Notes: generated by a model not told the origin, from the sequence alone. Positions 1 through 6,864 are shown, counted from the stretch's first letter. The stretch: DNA of 7,392 nt from Candidatus Latescibacteria bacterium 4484_107 (GCA_002059205.1 MVCQ01000066.1:1-7392); one strand, 5' to 3'. Program-made: numbers and translations.

Positions 1-7
1 GAAGAGC

Positions 8-48
8 AAAAAAACCGCCCTGAGCTTTGTACTTGGGGCGGTTTTTTT
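8..48. terminator. Bidirectional rho-independent terminator
   Basis: The stem CCGCCC (15-20) pairs with GGGCGG (36-41). It is extended inward by T·G, G·T, A-T and G-C pairs (21-24 with 32-35), leaving a 7-base loop. Seven A's precede the stem (8-14) and seven T's follow it (42-48), so it reads as a terminator on either strand. On the minus strand it begins about 65 bases after the ParA-like stop codon and would end the AlbA_2/ParA operon. On the plus strand it could end a gene lying left of the window. Confidence 0.9.
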
Positions 49-114
49 ACGTCTGAAAATTGATGACGCAGAGCGTGGGAACGAGAGGAAACCGTGCACG
101 GGACAGCGCGGCGT

Positions 115-1104
115 TCACGGCAATACGATCCCACAGTGCTCTGCAATGGAACGGGCAAGCTGCCTGAAGTCCGTAAAACAATTCTGAACTGAAGAGGCAT
201 GTGCACCGATGGCGCCATCCGCAGCTTTGAGTTCAAAGATGGGCTTGCGCGCCTCCATAGCCATGGGCATCAGACTCCGATAGTGCTTGAGTGTGGATAG
301 ACAATAGGGGTCTTGCTTCATGGGTGGCACGTCGGCTGCCGATTCGCCCATCACCGATTCGCGGTACACCGAAGGAATGCGCGCCATCCACCGGCCATAG
401 GCCTTGACAGGGCGATCCAGCCGGATGTCGTGCTGCATCAACACATACCCCGCGGGAATCATATTCGCACCCGGAAGAATCAGATCCGGATTTGGATTCC
501 TGCTTAATCGGTCTTCCCATTCGGAGCGCCACCGCCGTAATGTAGGCCCCAGATTTTTCAAACCCTGCAGGGAAAAGAGGTCCGGGGCCAGTGGGATTAC
601 CACGTGCTGAGCAACAAGGATGGCCGCACGGTTAATGGCCCCGAGATTGGGTCCCACATCTATCAATACGAGCTCGGCTTCTCGTTTTTTTGCAGCCTGG
701 TGGACGATGCGGTAAAACGCGGAGAGGATGCGAAAGGCGTCTTCCTTTCTGTCAAGGCAGCGCGGCCATGCATCAGAAAGCCTGTCTTCGAAAGCGGACA
801 GACCTAAATCTCCGACGATAAGGCCAATATTGTCGGCCACATCCTCCACGTGCGGGTCGGCGATGTCGCCCATTCCTTTAAGAATAGGTTCGATGATACC
901 GAGGATGGTGTTCGAATGCGACTCATCCGGCCAGAGTTCCTCCAACCGATCTTCCTCCAGGAACATCGATGTCAGATTCGCCTGGGGATCCAAATCGGCG
1001 GCGACTACGTTCATGCCTAAATCAGCATACATCCAGGCCAGATGATAGACCAGGGATGTTTTGCCTACGCCCCCCTTGTTGTTGAAAAAGGCGATGGTTT
1101 TCAT
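115..1104 (-). CDS. ParA/Soj/MinD-type P-loop ATPase
   Basis: This is a 329-residue ParA-family ATPase. Such proteins dimerise on ATP, often on nucleoid DNA, and segregate plasmids or chromosomes or position cargo. The deviant Walker A box KGGVGKT is at residues 10-16, with signature Lys10 and catalytic Lys15. The A' motif DLDPQAN is at 37-43, Walker B LVLID at 145-149, and the family's IPLAPDLFSLQGL stretch at about 170-182. There is no N-terminal DNA-binding extension, so it resembles the short chromosomal/orphan ParA type with an extended C-terminus. The start is supported by AGGAGG five bases upstream, inside the preceding gene, and by an ATGA overlap with that gene's stop, implying translational coupling. 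No parB-like gene lies beside it and no parS-like palindrome was noticed, so a classical partition role is not shown. The partner is instead an AlbA_2/GHKL protein. The fold is near certain; the function is open. Confidence 0.93.
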   Translation of the reverse strand: MKTIAFFNNKGGVGKTSLVYHLAWMYADLGMNVVAADLDPQANLTSMFLEEDRLEELWPDESHSNTILGIIEPILKGMGDIADPHVEDVADNIGLIVGDLGLSAFEDRLSDAWPRCLDRKEDAFRILSAFYRIVHQAAKKREAELVLIDVGPNLGAINRAAILVAQHVVIPLAPDLFSLQGLKNLGPTLRRWRSEWEDRLSRNPNPDLILPGANMIPAGYVLMQHDIRLDRPVKAYGRWMARIPSVYRESVMGESAADVPPMKQDPYCLSTLKHYRSLMPMAMEARKPIFELKAADGAIGAHASSVQNCFTDFRQLARSIAEHCGIVLP

Positions 1105-2288
1105 GAGTTCCTCCTGACGGTGACCAAAAAACCTCCCGGCTCAAACTGAAACTCCGGAGGCGGATTTCCATTTTGTTCCAGTTCGCGTCTGGCAAGGGGG
1201 ATTCCCATCCCAAAACGCTGCACGTACCCCAATATCCGCATAGCCTCCGCAATCAGGGGATTCCGGTAATCCGTCGCGCCCTTGCCGAAGTTCTCTGAGT
1301 TCACCTGCCCGTAAAGCCCGCCCGGATTGGAAATCTCGATCCGATCCGAAAACCAATAGACCTTGACCGGCGCATTCGTATTTTCATAGGCCCGATGCAT
1401 CACCGCGTTTCGCGCCAGTTGGCTAAGCGCCATAACAGGGTAATCCGGCCTTTGAATTTCGCGCGGGGAGGAACCCATTTCCACGGCGGTGGAGACGTTG
1501 ATTCTGAGAAGTTCCTCCACTCGGTCCAGCACATCGCACAACGGACCGGACAACTCTTTCCGATCCAGAATAGGATCCGTGAGCGACGCGCCGTCCAGAC
1601 GAAGGAACTGAACATACGCGCCGGGAACCCAGGCGAGGGGATCCCGGCCCAATACGAGCATGGCGCCATAATTCGGCGCCTGTTCCCGCGTCAGGAATCT
1701 CAGGGAAGCGAGTTGCTGTTCCACCGGTCGTTGATTCCGCTCCAACACGTCAGGATGGATCGCCGTCGGAAGATACGTCTTCCTGAAAAAAACCAGATCC
1801 AGATCCTCCAGCGAGGCGCCCTGTACGGGCCGGTGGTCAAACGGAAGATCCATCGCCCTGCGCCGCTCCGTCAATCTTCTTTCGTCTTCGCTCGTGGCTA
1901 TGTGTTGACGAGGACCTACCCGAACCCAGGCCCGTCCCCGATAGCGTACCGGGGGCGTATCCGAGGGTTCCACCACGATCACGGCCAGTTCGCATCCGTC
2001 CAAAATGCGTTTCTGGACGACCAGTGTCGGTGGTGGAAGAATGTTCCCATCCGAGCTCATACTGGAGAGCGTTTGCAACAACTTATCCGTAATCGACAAA
2101 TTTGAACAGGTTCCATCATCGTTGACGCCGATAAAGAGTATCCCCGATTGGCCGTGCCCGGGCAGATCGTTGGCGAAAGCACATATCGTCTCCTTAATCT
2201 TGTTTCGATCCTTATCAGACTTCTTGCGCTCCACCCGGTCCGATTCAATGTTTTTCAACAGGTGTTCCAGTTCTTTGTCTGTCAACAT
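1101..2288 (-). CDS. AlbA_2 (Schlafen-type) domain protein with GHKL ATPase domain
   Basis: This 395-residue protein has the COG2865-like layout, often labelled 'ATP-binding protein', 'putative transcriptional regulator' or 'RecG-like'. The AlbA_2 domain covers about residues 8-140: Glu15, then VERK at 19-22, ICAFAND at 35-41, GILFIGVNDDG at 49-59, and the closing WVRVGP segment followed by a Glu/Arg-rich helix. A linker region (about 165-280) leads to an HATPase_c_4-like module. That module has an N-box RNAVMHR (about 293-299, Asn294), IEISNPGG (about 317-324, the ATP-lid/G1 box), RNPLIAEAMR (from 342) and the glycine turn QRFGMGIP (about 357-364). AlbA_2 domains are linked to nucleic-acid binding or cleavage in Schlafen-like proteins; the activity here is unknown. 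The ATG has AGGGAG five bases upstream. It is the first gene of an operon with the ParA-like ATPase. No DNA-binding HTH is obvious at the C-terminus. Confidence 0.9.
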   Translation of the reverse strand: MLTDKELEHLLKNIESDRVERKKSDKDRNKIKETICAFANDLPGHGQSGILFIGVNDDGTCSNLSITDKLLQTLSSMSSDGNILPPPTLVVQKRILDGCELAVIVVEPSDTPPVRYRGRAWVRVGPRQHIATSEDERRLTERRRAMDLPFDHRPVQGASLEDLDLVFFRKTYLPTAIHPDVLERNQRPVEQQLASLRFLTREQAPNYGAMLVLGRDPLAWVPGAYVQFLRLDGASLTDPILDRKELSGPLCDVLDRVEELLRINVSTAVEMGSSPREIQRPDYPVMALSQLARNAVMHRAYENTNAPVKVYWFSDRIEISNPGGLYGQVNSENFGKGATDYRNPLIAEAMRILGYVQRFGMGIPLARRELEQNGNPPPEFQFEPGGFLVTVRRNS

Positions 2289-2296
2289 AGCATCTC

Positions 2297-2308
2297 CCTG
2301 AATTCAGG
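2297..2308. promoter_or_regulatory. Perfect 12-bp palindrome overlapping the AlbA_2 gene's ribosome-binding site
   Basis: CCTGAATTCAGG reads identically on both strands and ends 8 bases before the AlbA_2 start codon. On the minus strand its last bases are part of the AGGGAG Shine-Dalgarno. A factor bound here, or an mRNA hairpin, could affect translation or transcription of the two-gene operon. The operator role is inferred from position only. No convincing -35/-10 pair was found in the 86 bases between this gene and the DUF4175-like gene. Confidence 0.35.
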
Positions 2309-2333
2309 ATGATTGGGCACAACAACAACAAAG

Positions 2334-2392
2334 AATGCAAAGTGAAAAATGCAAAGTGCGGGGAAGGGAAATTTTCACTTTTCATTTTTTCT
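2334..2392. repeat. Heptamer repeat element at the 3' end of the DUF4175-like gene
   Basis: On the plus strand the left arm is four 7-mers (AATGCAA, AGTGAAA, AATGCAA, AGTGCGG; 2334-2361). A G/A-rich spacer follows with GGGAAGGG (2361-2368), then an inverted right arm (TTTTCAC, TTTTCAT, TTTTTCT; 2372-2392). The arms can form a 14-bp stem with one mismatch (2345-2358 with 2376-2389). The right arm encodes the last residues (K-N-E-K) and the TGA stop (2375-2377) of the DUF4175-like protein. The AT-rich hairpin could act as a weak terminator, but its U-tract lies inside the stem, so that is uncertain. Confidence 0.75.
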
Positions 2393-5300
2393 TCCAATCG
2401 CCTCAAAATATCTCCGAATCAACTGCTGATACTCCTCCGAATACCCCTCCTTCAGCGCCTTTGAAAGATCCTCCCGCAGGGCCCGCTCGCGTTCGCCCAG
2501 ATCCCCCGGCAAGGCGCCGGGGCGCCGCACCCCGAATGCCTGTGCGCGTTCCGCTTCTCTCCGGCGACTGTACTCTCGTTTCTTCAAAGAGCGCTGGGCG
2601 TCTAATAATCTCGATAGAATTCGCTGCTGCCGCTGAATCGTTTTTTGATCCACGCGTCCATGTTTGAGATCCTCGGCCACTTGGCGCATCTCCTCCACCG
2701 TGCGATCCAGCCGTCCTAAGCCCCGCCCCTGATTTCCCATGCTTTTGAGTAGTTCCTCCAGTCCCTTCCGGGCCGCCAACTGCCGGGCCGCCAGCTGCTC
2801 CATCAAAGCCTGACCGGACAGGCCGGGTTTTTTCCCCTGTCCAAACGGCATGGTTTGTTGATTGATCCCCTGCTGCTGAGCGGACAAACCCTCAAGCTGC
2901 CGCATCATCTCCTCGAAGCCCAGACCCGAACCCGAAGAAGCCAATTCCGCCAGCGCGTTCCGGATCAGCATTGCCGTGTGGTTCAGCGCGGTCATCGCTT
3001 TCCCTTGATGCTGCCGGGCACCGAACGCGTTTTTCTCCACCAATCCCGACGTGGCTCGCTCCATCGCCTTAAGCGCCTCTCCCAATGCCTGTCCCATATT
3101 CGGGGTCACGAAAAAGGTCTCCCCTGCTGTTTGGTAGAGCCGATCCGCCAGTCTCGAAGCCCCCTCCAACAATCCCTGTTGCGCCAGAGCCAGACCGGGC
3201 AACGCCGAGCGGTTTCTTTGGGTGGACTCGGTAATCCCTCCCAGCGCCTCCTGATGCTCGGACAGATAGAGCAATCCCCGAAGCATCTCCCGCATCTCCT
3301 TGGTCACCCGGTCCCGTCCGCTCTGTTGCAATGATTCCTGGAGACTCTTCAGGCCCGAACGCAGCGCGTTTAGATCCCCCGCGATCTTTTTCCCCATCCG
3401 CCCAGCGGACGCATTCTGATTTTCCTTGTCCTGAGCGGAGGCGAAGGAATCGAGCAACTGCGCCATCCGTGCGATGTGCTCCCCAAGCCCCTGTTCCTCT
3501 ATGTCCCGGCGCAGCGAATCCAGCGCAGCCGACAACCCCGGCTCCGTCTCCTCCATCGCCGCATTCAAACCCGCCAGCGTCTCCGACAACGGGGCCACGT
3601 CCCGCTCCACCTGCTTCTCCTGCCCGGCCAGCTTTTTCGGATCCTCCCCCGCCTCTATCGCCTCGTTAATCCGCTCCTGCCGCTTCGCCAAGTCTTCCGC
3701 CATCTTCACCGCCGCATCCAACTGCTGCTCCAGTTGAAGCCGCTTCAACAGCGACAGGGTTCGGTCCAACTGCTGCTCGAACGCCTCCTGAGAAAACTCA
3801 AACTCCTCCAAAGCCTTCCGCAACGCCTCCGGATCCATCTCCTCCATCGCCCGATTGAGCGCCTCCATGGCGGCCCGCATCTCCGGAGTGGCCATCTCCT
3901 CCATCAACTGCCGGATCTGAGCCAACTTCGTCAGCATCTCCTCCGCGGCCAAATTCCGCTTCGCCAGTTCCGCCACCATCTCATCCGTCTTTTCGGCGAG
4001 TTGCTGCACCTGATCGGCGATCTGTTCCTGACGATCCAAAACCGCCTCCATATCCTTGCGCCGCTCCCAGCCTAATTCCTTCTCCCGAAGCAGTTCCCGC
4101 CGCGTCTCTTCCACCTTCTCCCGGAGTTGCTTCTCCTCCTCGAGCATCTGTTCCATCCCGGTCACGTGCTCCTCCTGCTCCTCCACCAGCTCCCGGAAGA
4201 TCTCGTGCATCGAGGGCAGCCGCAACAGAAACGTGGCACTCTGCGCCCGCTTCGGCCCCGACACCGTATCGTTGTCCCAGACCTCCACGTGGTATTGCAC
4301 CCGATCCTCCGGGAGAAGATCGAGGGAGGAAAGGTCCCAGACGAAGTCCGTTTGGTGAGCGGTGAGTGGTGACTGGTGACTGGTGACTGGCGGCGCATCG
4401 CTCCTGCCACTAACTTCTGACCTCCGACCTCTGACCTCCGACCTCTGTCCTCCGACCTCTGTCCTGAACGTCTGTTCCGATCCAACTCGGGAGAAAACAA
4501 CCTCCATCTTTGAGATACCGAAGTCGTCGCGGGCTTCGATCAAAAGGGGCATGAGCATATTCTCCGCCAGGTCCGTGTCCGCGCCGGGTTCGAGGATCTC
4601 CACATCAGGGAAGGCGTCCGGCATGGCCACGATTTCGTACTCGATGGGATCTGCATTAGGGATGCCCTTCCGATCCGTCAGGGCGATGTGGTAGCTTCCC
4701 GTTTTCTTGATCACGAGTTCCGTTCGGATGGTTCGACCGTCCACTTCGGCGTCTGCAACGCGCCCGTCGGCCATCACCCATTGGGCTTTTTGGAGGGCCT
4801 TGTTCGCAGTGGCCTCGAAACGCACGTTCGTCCCCATAAGCGCCCGAATGTCCCCTTCATTTTCCGGGGCAATCTGGACGCCGAGGCGGGTATAGGGCGG
4901 AAACTCGTACGTCAGTCGAAGCCGCTGCACCATAGGCCGCTCGATCACCGTGGCCCGAAACAAATCGCTCGCTCCGTCGCCCGCCTGCACGTAATAGTCC
5001 GCGGATATCCGCAGCCCATTCCACGCGTAAGAGACCGTATCCTTCCCGCCCGTGGCGATTTCGGTCTCGTTCCACACGCTCATATCCGCTTCCTTTGTGT
5101 AGAGCGTGATACGATCCGGCACCTTGCCCCGAAGCGTCACCCGGAGATCCACATCCTCTCCCCGGATCACCTCCACGTCTCCCGGCTTCAGCGTCACCCG
5201 TGTCCTCCGGGGACGTTCAAACGCAGTCAAAGGATGGGCATAGCGAACGAGCGCGCCACCGAATCCATCGAAGATCAGCACGCTTCCCACGAAAAATCCG

Positions 5301-5869
5301 ACCGCGATGCCGGCAATCCAACCGAACCGCCGCACCCGCGTGCGATCCACGATCTCGCGAACGTTTATCCCCGCAAGCATCGCCGACGCACGGCGCACCA
5401 CTTCCCCGATCATCGCCGACGAGTACCCCTCCCCCTTCATCCCACGATTCACCGCAGAGGGAACCCGAATCGGCTCTTTTTCTTTCTCCGCGATCTCAGC
5501 GGTCTCTGCGGTAGCCTCGTGCTTCGGCCACAGCTGCAACGCCCCGATCAGCCGCTGCTTCAGTTCCGGATGTTTGGCCTCCACCTTCAGCGCAAGCCCC
5601 TCCAGGGACCGCCGCCGCACCCACGGAATCACGCCGAATCGCAGGACAAGCCCGATCCCTGAAAGCGCAAGCGCGCCGAGCACACTCAACCTGACCCCGC
5701 TCGGCAGATACGCGACCGCTTCCACAAGGGCCGCCAACCCCGCCATTCCCACGAGCAGCGCCAGCGAGAGCAGGAGTCCCCATCCCACCTCCAGCCTGGC
5801 CTCAACCCGTCCCAACTCCCGTAGCCGATCCACCAGTTTTTTATAGGCCTGTTCAGCAGATGTCTTCAT
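2375..5869 (-). CDS. DUF4175-like large membrane and coiled-coil protein
   Basis: This is an 1164-residue protein of unknown function resembling DUF4175-family proteins. Two membrane helices lie near the N-terminus (about residues 29-52 and 60-82) and a third at about 182-203. A predicted extracytoplasmic beta-rich region follows (about 215-550: a P-G-D-V-x-V-x-R-G-E-D motif near 229-239, an Ig-like part with FPPYT near 323-327, and DDFGISK near 448-454). From about 554 to the end it is charged, Glu/Gln/Met-rich and largely helical/coiled-coil, closing with the family-typical EEYQQLIRRYFEA segment. The ATG has GGAG eight bases upstream and a sigma70-like promoter just behind it. Two tandem-repeat elements are translated inside it: residues 120-128 (TAE-TAE-IAE) and about 469-507 (GQRSEVR-GRRSEVS, then VTSHQSP-LTAHQTD). 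Both fall between conserved segments. A third element supplies the stop codon. The frame is intact despite these. Such genes often sit near MoxR/VWA/BatA-type genes; none is seen here. Confidence 0.85.
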   Translation of the reverse strand: MKTSAEQAYKKLVDRLRELGRVEARLEVGWGLLLSLALLVGMAGLAALVEAVAYLPSGVRLSVLGALALSGIGLVLRFGVIPWVRRRSLEGLALKVEAKHPELKQRLIGALQLWPKHEATAETAEIAEKEKEPIRVPSAVNRGMKGEGYSSAMIGEVVRRASAMLAGINVREIVDRTRVRRFGWIAGIAVGFFVGSVLIFDGFGGALVRYAHPLTAFERPRRTRVTLKPGDVEVIRGEDVDLRVTLRGKVPDRITLYTKEADMSVWNETEIATGGKDTVSYAWNGLRISADYYVQAGDGASDLFRATVIERPMVQRLRLTYEFPPYTRLGVQIAPENEGDIRALMGTNVRFEATANKALQKAQWVMADGRVADAEVDGRTIRTELVIKKTGSYHIALTDRKGIPNADPIEYEIVAMPDAFPDVEILEPGADTDLAENMLMPLLIEARDDFGISKMEVVFSRVGSEQTFRTEVGGQRSEVRGRRSEVSGRSDAPPVTSHQSPLTAHQTDFVWDLSSLDLLPEDRVQYHVEVWDNDTVSGPKRAQSATFLLRLPSMHEIFRELVEEQEEHVTGMEQMLEEEKQLREKVEETRRELLREKELGWERRKDMEAVLDRQEQIADQVQQLAEKTDEMVAELAKRNLAAEEMLTKLAQIRQLMEEMATPEMRAAMEALNRAMEEMDPEALRKALEEFEFSQEAFEQQLDRTLSLLKRLQLEQQLDAAVKMAEDLAKRQERINEAIEAGEDPKKLAGQEKQVERDVAPLSETLAGLNAAMEETEPGLSAALDSLRRDIEEQGLGEHIARMAQLLDSFASAQDKENQNASAGRMGKKIAGDLNALRSGLKSLQESLQQSGRDRVTKEMREMLRGLLYLSEHQEALGGITESTQRNRSALPGLALAQQGLLEGASRLADRLYQTAGETFFVTPNMGQALGEALKAMERATSGLVEKNAFGARQHQGKAMTALNHTAMLIRNALAELASSGSGLGFEEMMRQLEGLSAQQQGINQQTMPFGQGKKPGLSGQALMEQLAARQLAARKGLEELLKSMGNQGRGLGRLDRTVEEMRQVAEDLKHGRVDQKTIQRQQRILSRLLDAQRSLKKREYSRRREAERAQAFGVRRPGALPGDLGERERALREDLSKALKEGYSEEYQQLIRRYFEAIGRKNEK
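4354..4462. repeat. Heptamer repeat element inside the DUF4175-like coding region
   Basis: There are two arms of tandem 7-mers. The first is GGTGAGC, GGTGAGT and three GGTGACT (4354-4388). A 25-base spacer (4389-4413) separates it from CTTCTGA, then alternating CCTCCGA and CCTCTGA/CCTCTGT (seven units, 4414-4462). On the coding strand the G-rich arm comes first and the C-rich arm last, so the arms are inverted in character although not complementary in full. Because 21 bases are three units and seven codons, the product shows 7-residue periodicity (GQRSEVR then GRRSEVS; VTSHQSP then LTAHQTD). The peptide is low-complexity and polar, unlike the flanking beta-rich sequence. Confidence 0.85.
5451..5512. 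repeat. Nonamer repeat element inside the DUF4175-like coding region
   Basis: On the coding strand three 9-mers (ACCGCAGAG, ACCGCTGAG, ATCGCGGAG; 5512 down to 5486) are followed by an A/G-rich spacer and then an inverted copy CTCTGCGGT (5459 down to 5451). The inverted copy is perfectly complementary to the first 9-mer. The period of nine gives TAE-TAE-IAE at residues 120-128. The encoded stretch (about 120-141) lies between the conserved KHPELKQRLIGALQL segment and the third membrane helix and looks like a hydrophilic insertion. Confidence 0.75.
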
Positions 5870-5904
5870 CGCGCGCTCTCCGAGTCCATTGTGAAATCCC
5901 CATA

Positions 5905-5933
5905 AGGATAAACATAATCCACGCCATTGTCAA
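5905..5933 (-). promoter_or_regulatory. Sigma70-like promoter of the DUF4175-like gene
   Basis: On the minus strand a perfect -35 hexamer TTGACA (5933-5928) is followed by a 17-base spacer and TATCCT (5910-5905), which matches four of six -10 consensus bases. Transcription would begin near 5898, giving a leader of about 30 bases with the GGAG ribosome-binding site. The toxin operon's terminator lies just upstream, so this gene appears to be transcribed on its own. Confidence 0.6.
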
Positions 5934-5966
5934 GGATTTTGCTCCGATGCAGATGTCTTCAGGGAT

Positions 5967-6007
5967 AAAAAAAGGCCATCCCAATCCTCTCGGACTGAGA
6001 TGGCCTT
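5967..6007 (-). terminator. Rho-independent terminator of the PIN toxin-antitoxin operon
   Basis: On the minus strand a 9-bp stem AAGGCCATC/GATGGCCTT (6007-5999 with 5980-5972) continues through two mismatches to an inner stem closed by a GAGA loop (5991-5988), a GNRA tetraloop. Seven T's follow, partly shared with the stem (5973-5967). It lies about 78 bases after the toxin's stop codon. No gene is seen between 6008 and 6084. Confidence 0.9.
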
Positions 6008-6084
6008 AGAACCGCACGCAGGCGCATCGCTTCCGTTTCCAATGGCCGCCTCCCGATCTTTCTGAATATAATCTTCTCCGAAAA

Positions 6085-6501
6085 TCACACTGAGATTCGC
6101 GTGACCAGTTCGGCGGCAGTGAGAATGGGAATATCCTTATACTCCTTCAACTCCAATAAGTGACTGTCTCCGGAAACAACAACTTCGGCCTGAACGCTTG
6201 AGGCGCAAGCCAAAACAGCATCATCGTCGGGGTCGGCAAGAACAGCCGGACGGATGACGGCAGGTTCAACAATAGTGGATAGCGACGCGTATCCAAATAC
6301 CAATTCATGAGGGAGAACGTTGACCAACGCAAGTCGCCCGGCAAACTTCCCGCGATGAAGCACATCGTCTGACTCAGCAAGCAGCATCGTGCTGGTGAAT
6401 AACTCAATGATGTCATCGCGGGCGGCGTCTGACACCTGACGCGGTGCGCCATGCCACAATAGGCCCGAGATCACCGTATTCGTATCCGCTACGACTCGCA
6501 T
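6085..6501 (-). CDS. PIN-domain toxin (PIN_3 / COG1569 type ribonuclease)
   Basis: This 138-residue protein matches 'putative toxin-antitoxin system toxin component, PIN family'. PIN toxins are Mg2+-dependent RNases. The acidic site is visible: Asp6 in VVADTNTVISGLLW, Glu43 in LLAESDDVL, the DPDDDAVLACA cluster (90-100, probably Asp94), and Asp112 in VVSGDSHLL. The length is normal for the family and nothing suggests decay. The ATG lies 13 bases inside the end of the antitoxin gene. No Shine-Dalgarno is present before it (GGCGCTCCTT), so translation is probably coupled to the antitoxin. The gene ends ahead of a strong terminator. Confidence 0.92.
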   Translation of the reverse strand: MRVVADTNTVISGLLWHGAPRQVSDAARDDIIELFTSTMLLAESDDVLHRGKFAGRLALVNVLPHELVFGYASLSTIVEPAVIRPAVLADPDDDAVLACASSVQAEVVVSGDSHLLELKEYKDIPILTAAELVTRISV

Positions 6502-6779
6502 AAGGAGCGCCTCATAGTGCGGGCGGCCTGAATCTCCGCCTCAACTTCCGCATCCGTCATGGGGGGAAATTCGATTGCGGATAACTGATCCGCCGCATTG
6601 AACAAGCGATGAACGCGGCGGCGGCGGATCTCCGCCCTAAGCAAAGACTCCAGGGCCTGAGGCATCAATAGCCCTTTGGCTTCGGCTTCCCGGGCCAGAC
6701 CGTGGGGCAGCGTTAACGTGAACTTAAACAGAGCGTTCTTTTCCTTTTTCATTTTCTCCCTTTTCTCCAAGATATCCAT
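6489..6779 (-). CDS. Antitoxin partner of the PIN toxin
   Basis: This 96-residue protein lies upstream of and overlaps the PIN gene, the usual antitoxin-first order. The core KFTLTLPHGLAREAEAKGL (about residues 19-37), followed by a helix ending in an Arg-rich run (ESLLRAEIRRRR, about 44-55), suggests a ribbon-helix-helix-like DNA-binding half. The acidic C-terminal part (FPPMTDAEVEAEIQAARTMRR, about 71-91) would wrap the toxin, as in PIN antitoxins. The first ATG (6779) has AGAGGG seven bases upstream. A second ATG at residue 10 (6752) also follows a GGGAGAAA stretch and begins just before the conserved core, so the true protein may be 87 residues. The function is inferred from pairing and motif resemblance, not from a confident family match. 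Confidence 0.8.
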   Translation of the reverse strand: MDILEKREKMKKEKNALFKFTLTLPHGLAREAEAKGLLMPQALESLLRAEIRRRRVHRLFNAADQLSAIEFPPMTDAEVEAEIQAARTMRRSLCES

Positions 6780-6799
6780 GGTCAGACCCTCTCATCTGA

Positions 6800-6827
6800 A
6801 ATCATCCTCAGGAATCATTAATCATCC
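6800..6827. repeat. AATCAT direct repeats ahead of the antitoxin gene
   Basis: AATCATCC occurs at 6800-6807 and 6820-6827, with a partial copy AATCATT at 6813-6819. The two full copies are spaced 20 bases apart, about two turns of B-DNA. They lie between the antitoxin start and the likely promoter, which suits an autoregulatory operator. The reverse complement GGATGATT also occurs at 2307-2314 ahead of the AlbA_2 gene, possibly by chance. Confidence 0.4.
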
Positions 6828-6835
6828 ATTTATCG

Positions 6836-6864
6836 AAAATAGGAACTATGCTTCAAAAAATCAA
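6836..6864 (-). promoter_or_regulatory. Possible sigma70-like promoter of the toxin-antitoxin operon
   Basis: On the minus strand TTGATT (6864-6859), a 17-base spacer and TATTTT (6841-6836) each match four of six consensus bases. They lie about 57 bases before the antitoxin ATG and just upstream of the AATCAT repeats. The local sequence is AT-rich, so alternatives exist (TTGAAG with GATAAA at a 16-base spacing). Confidence 0.35.

Noticed and set aside
1395..2105. Plus-strand open frame (236 codons) opposite the AlbA_2 gene
   Set aside because: Same reasoning: composition is Arg/His/Gln-rich, there is no domain, and the opposite strand encodes a full AlbA_2/GHKL protein.
115..2288. Classical ParABS partition locus
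   Set aside because: The partner gene is not ParB-like (it has AlbA_2 and GHKL motifs) and no parS-type inverted repeat was seen, so a partition label would be unsupported.
4354..4462. Possible CRISPR array
   Set aside because: The units are 7 bp and contiguous with no unique spacers of 25-40 bp, and no cas genes are nearby.
4354..4469. Frameshift or pseudogene in the DUF4175-like gene at the repeat tract
   Set aside because: The reading frame is continuous through the tract and conserved-looking protein resumes directly after it in the same frame.
4688..5662. Long plus-strand open frame (324 codons) opposite the DUF4175-like gene
   Set aside because: It is antisense to a gene with clear family features, a promoter and a ribosome-binding site. 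Its product is Arg/His/Pro-rich with no recognisable motif, as expected for a GC-rich shadow frame.
6008..6084. Small gene or RNA between the toxin stop codon and its terminator
   Set aside because: No start codon with a ribosome-binding site and no convincing folded structure were found; it reads as the 3' untranslated part of the toxin transcript.
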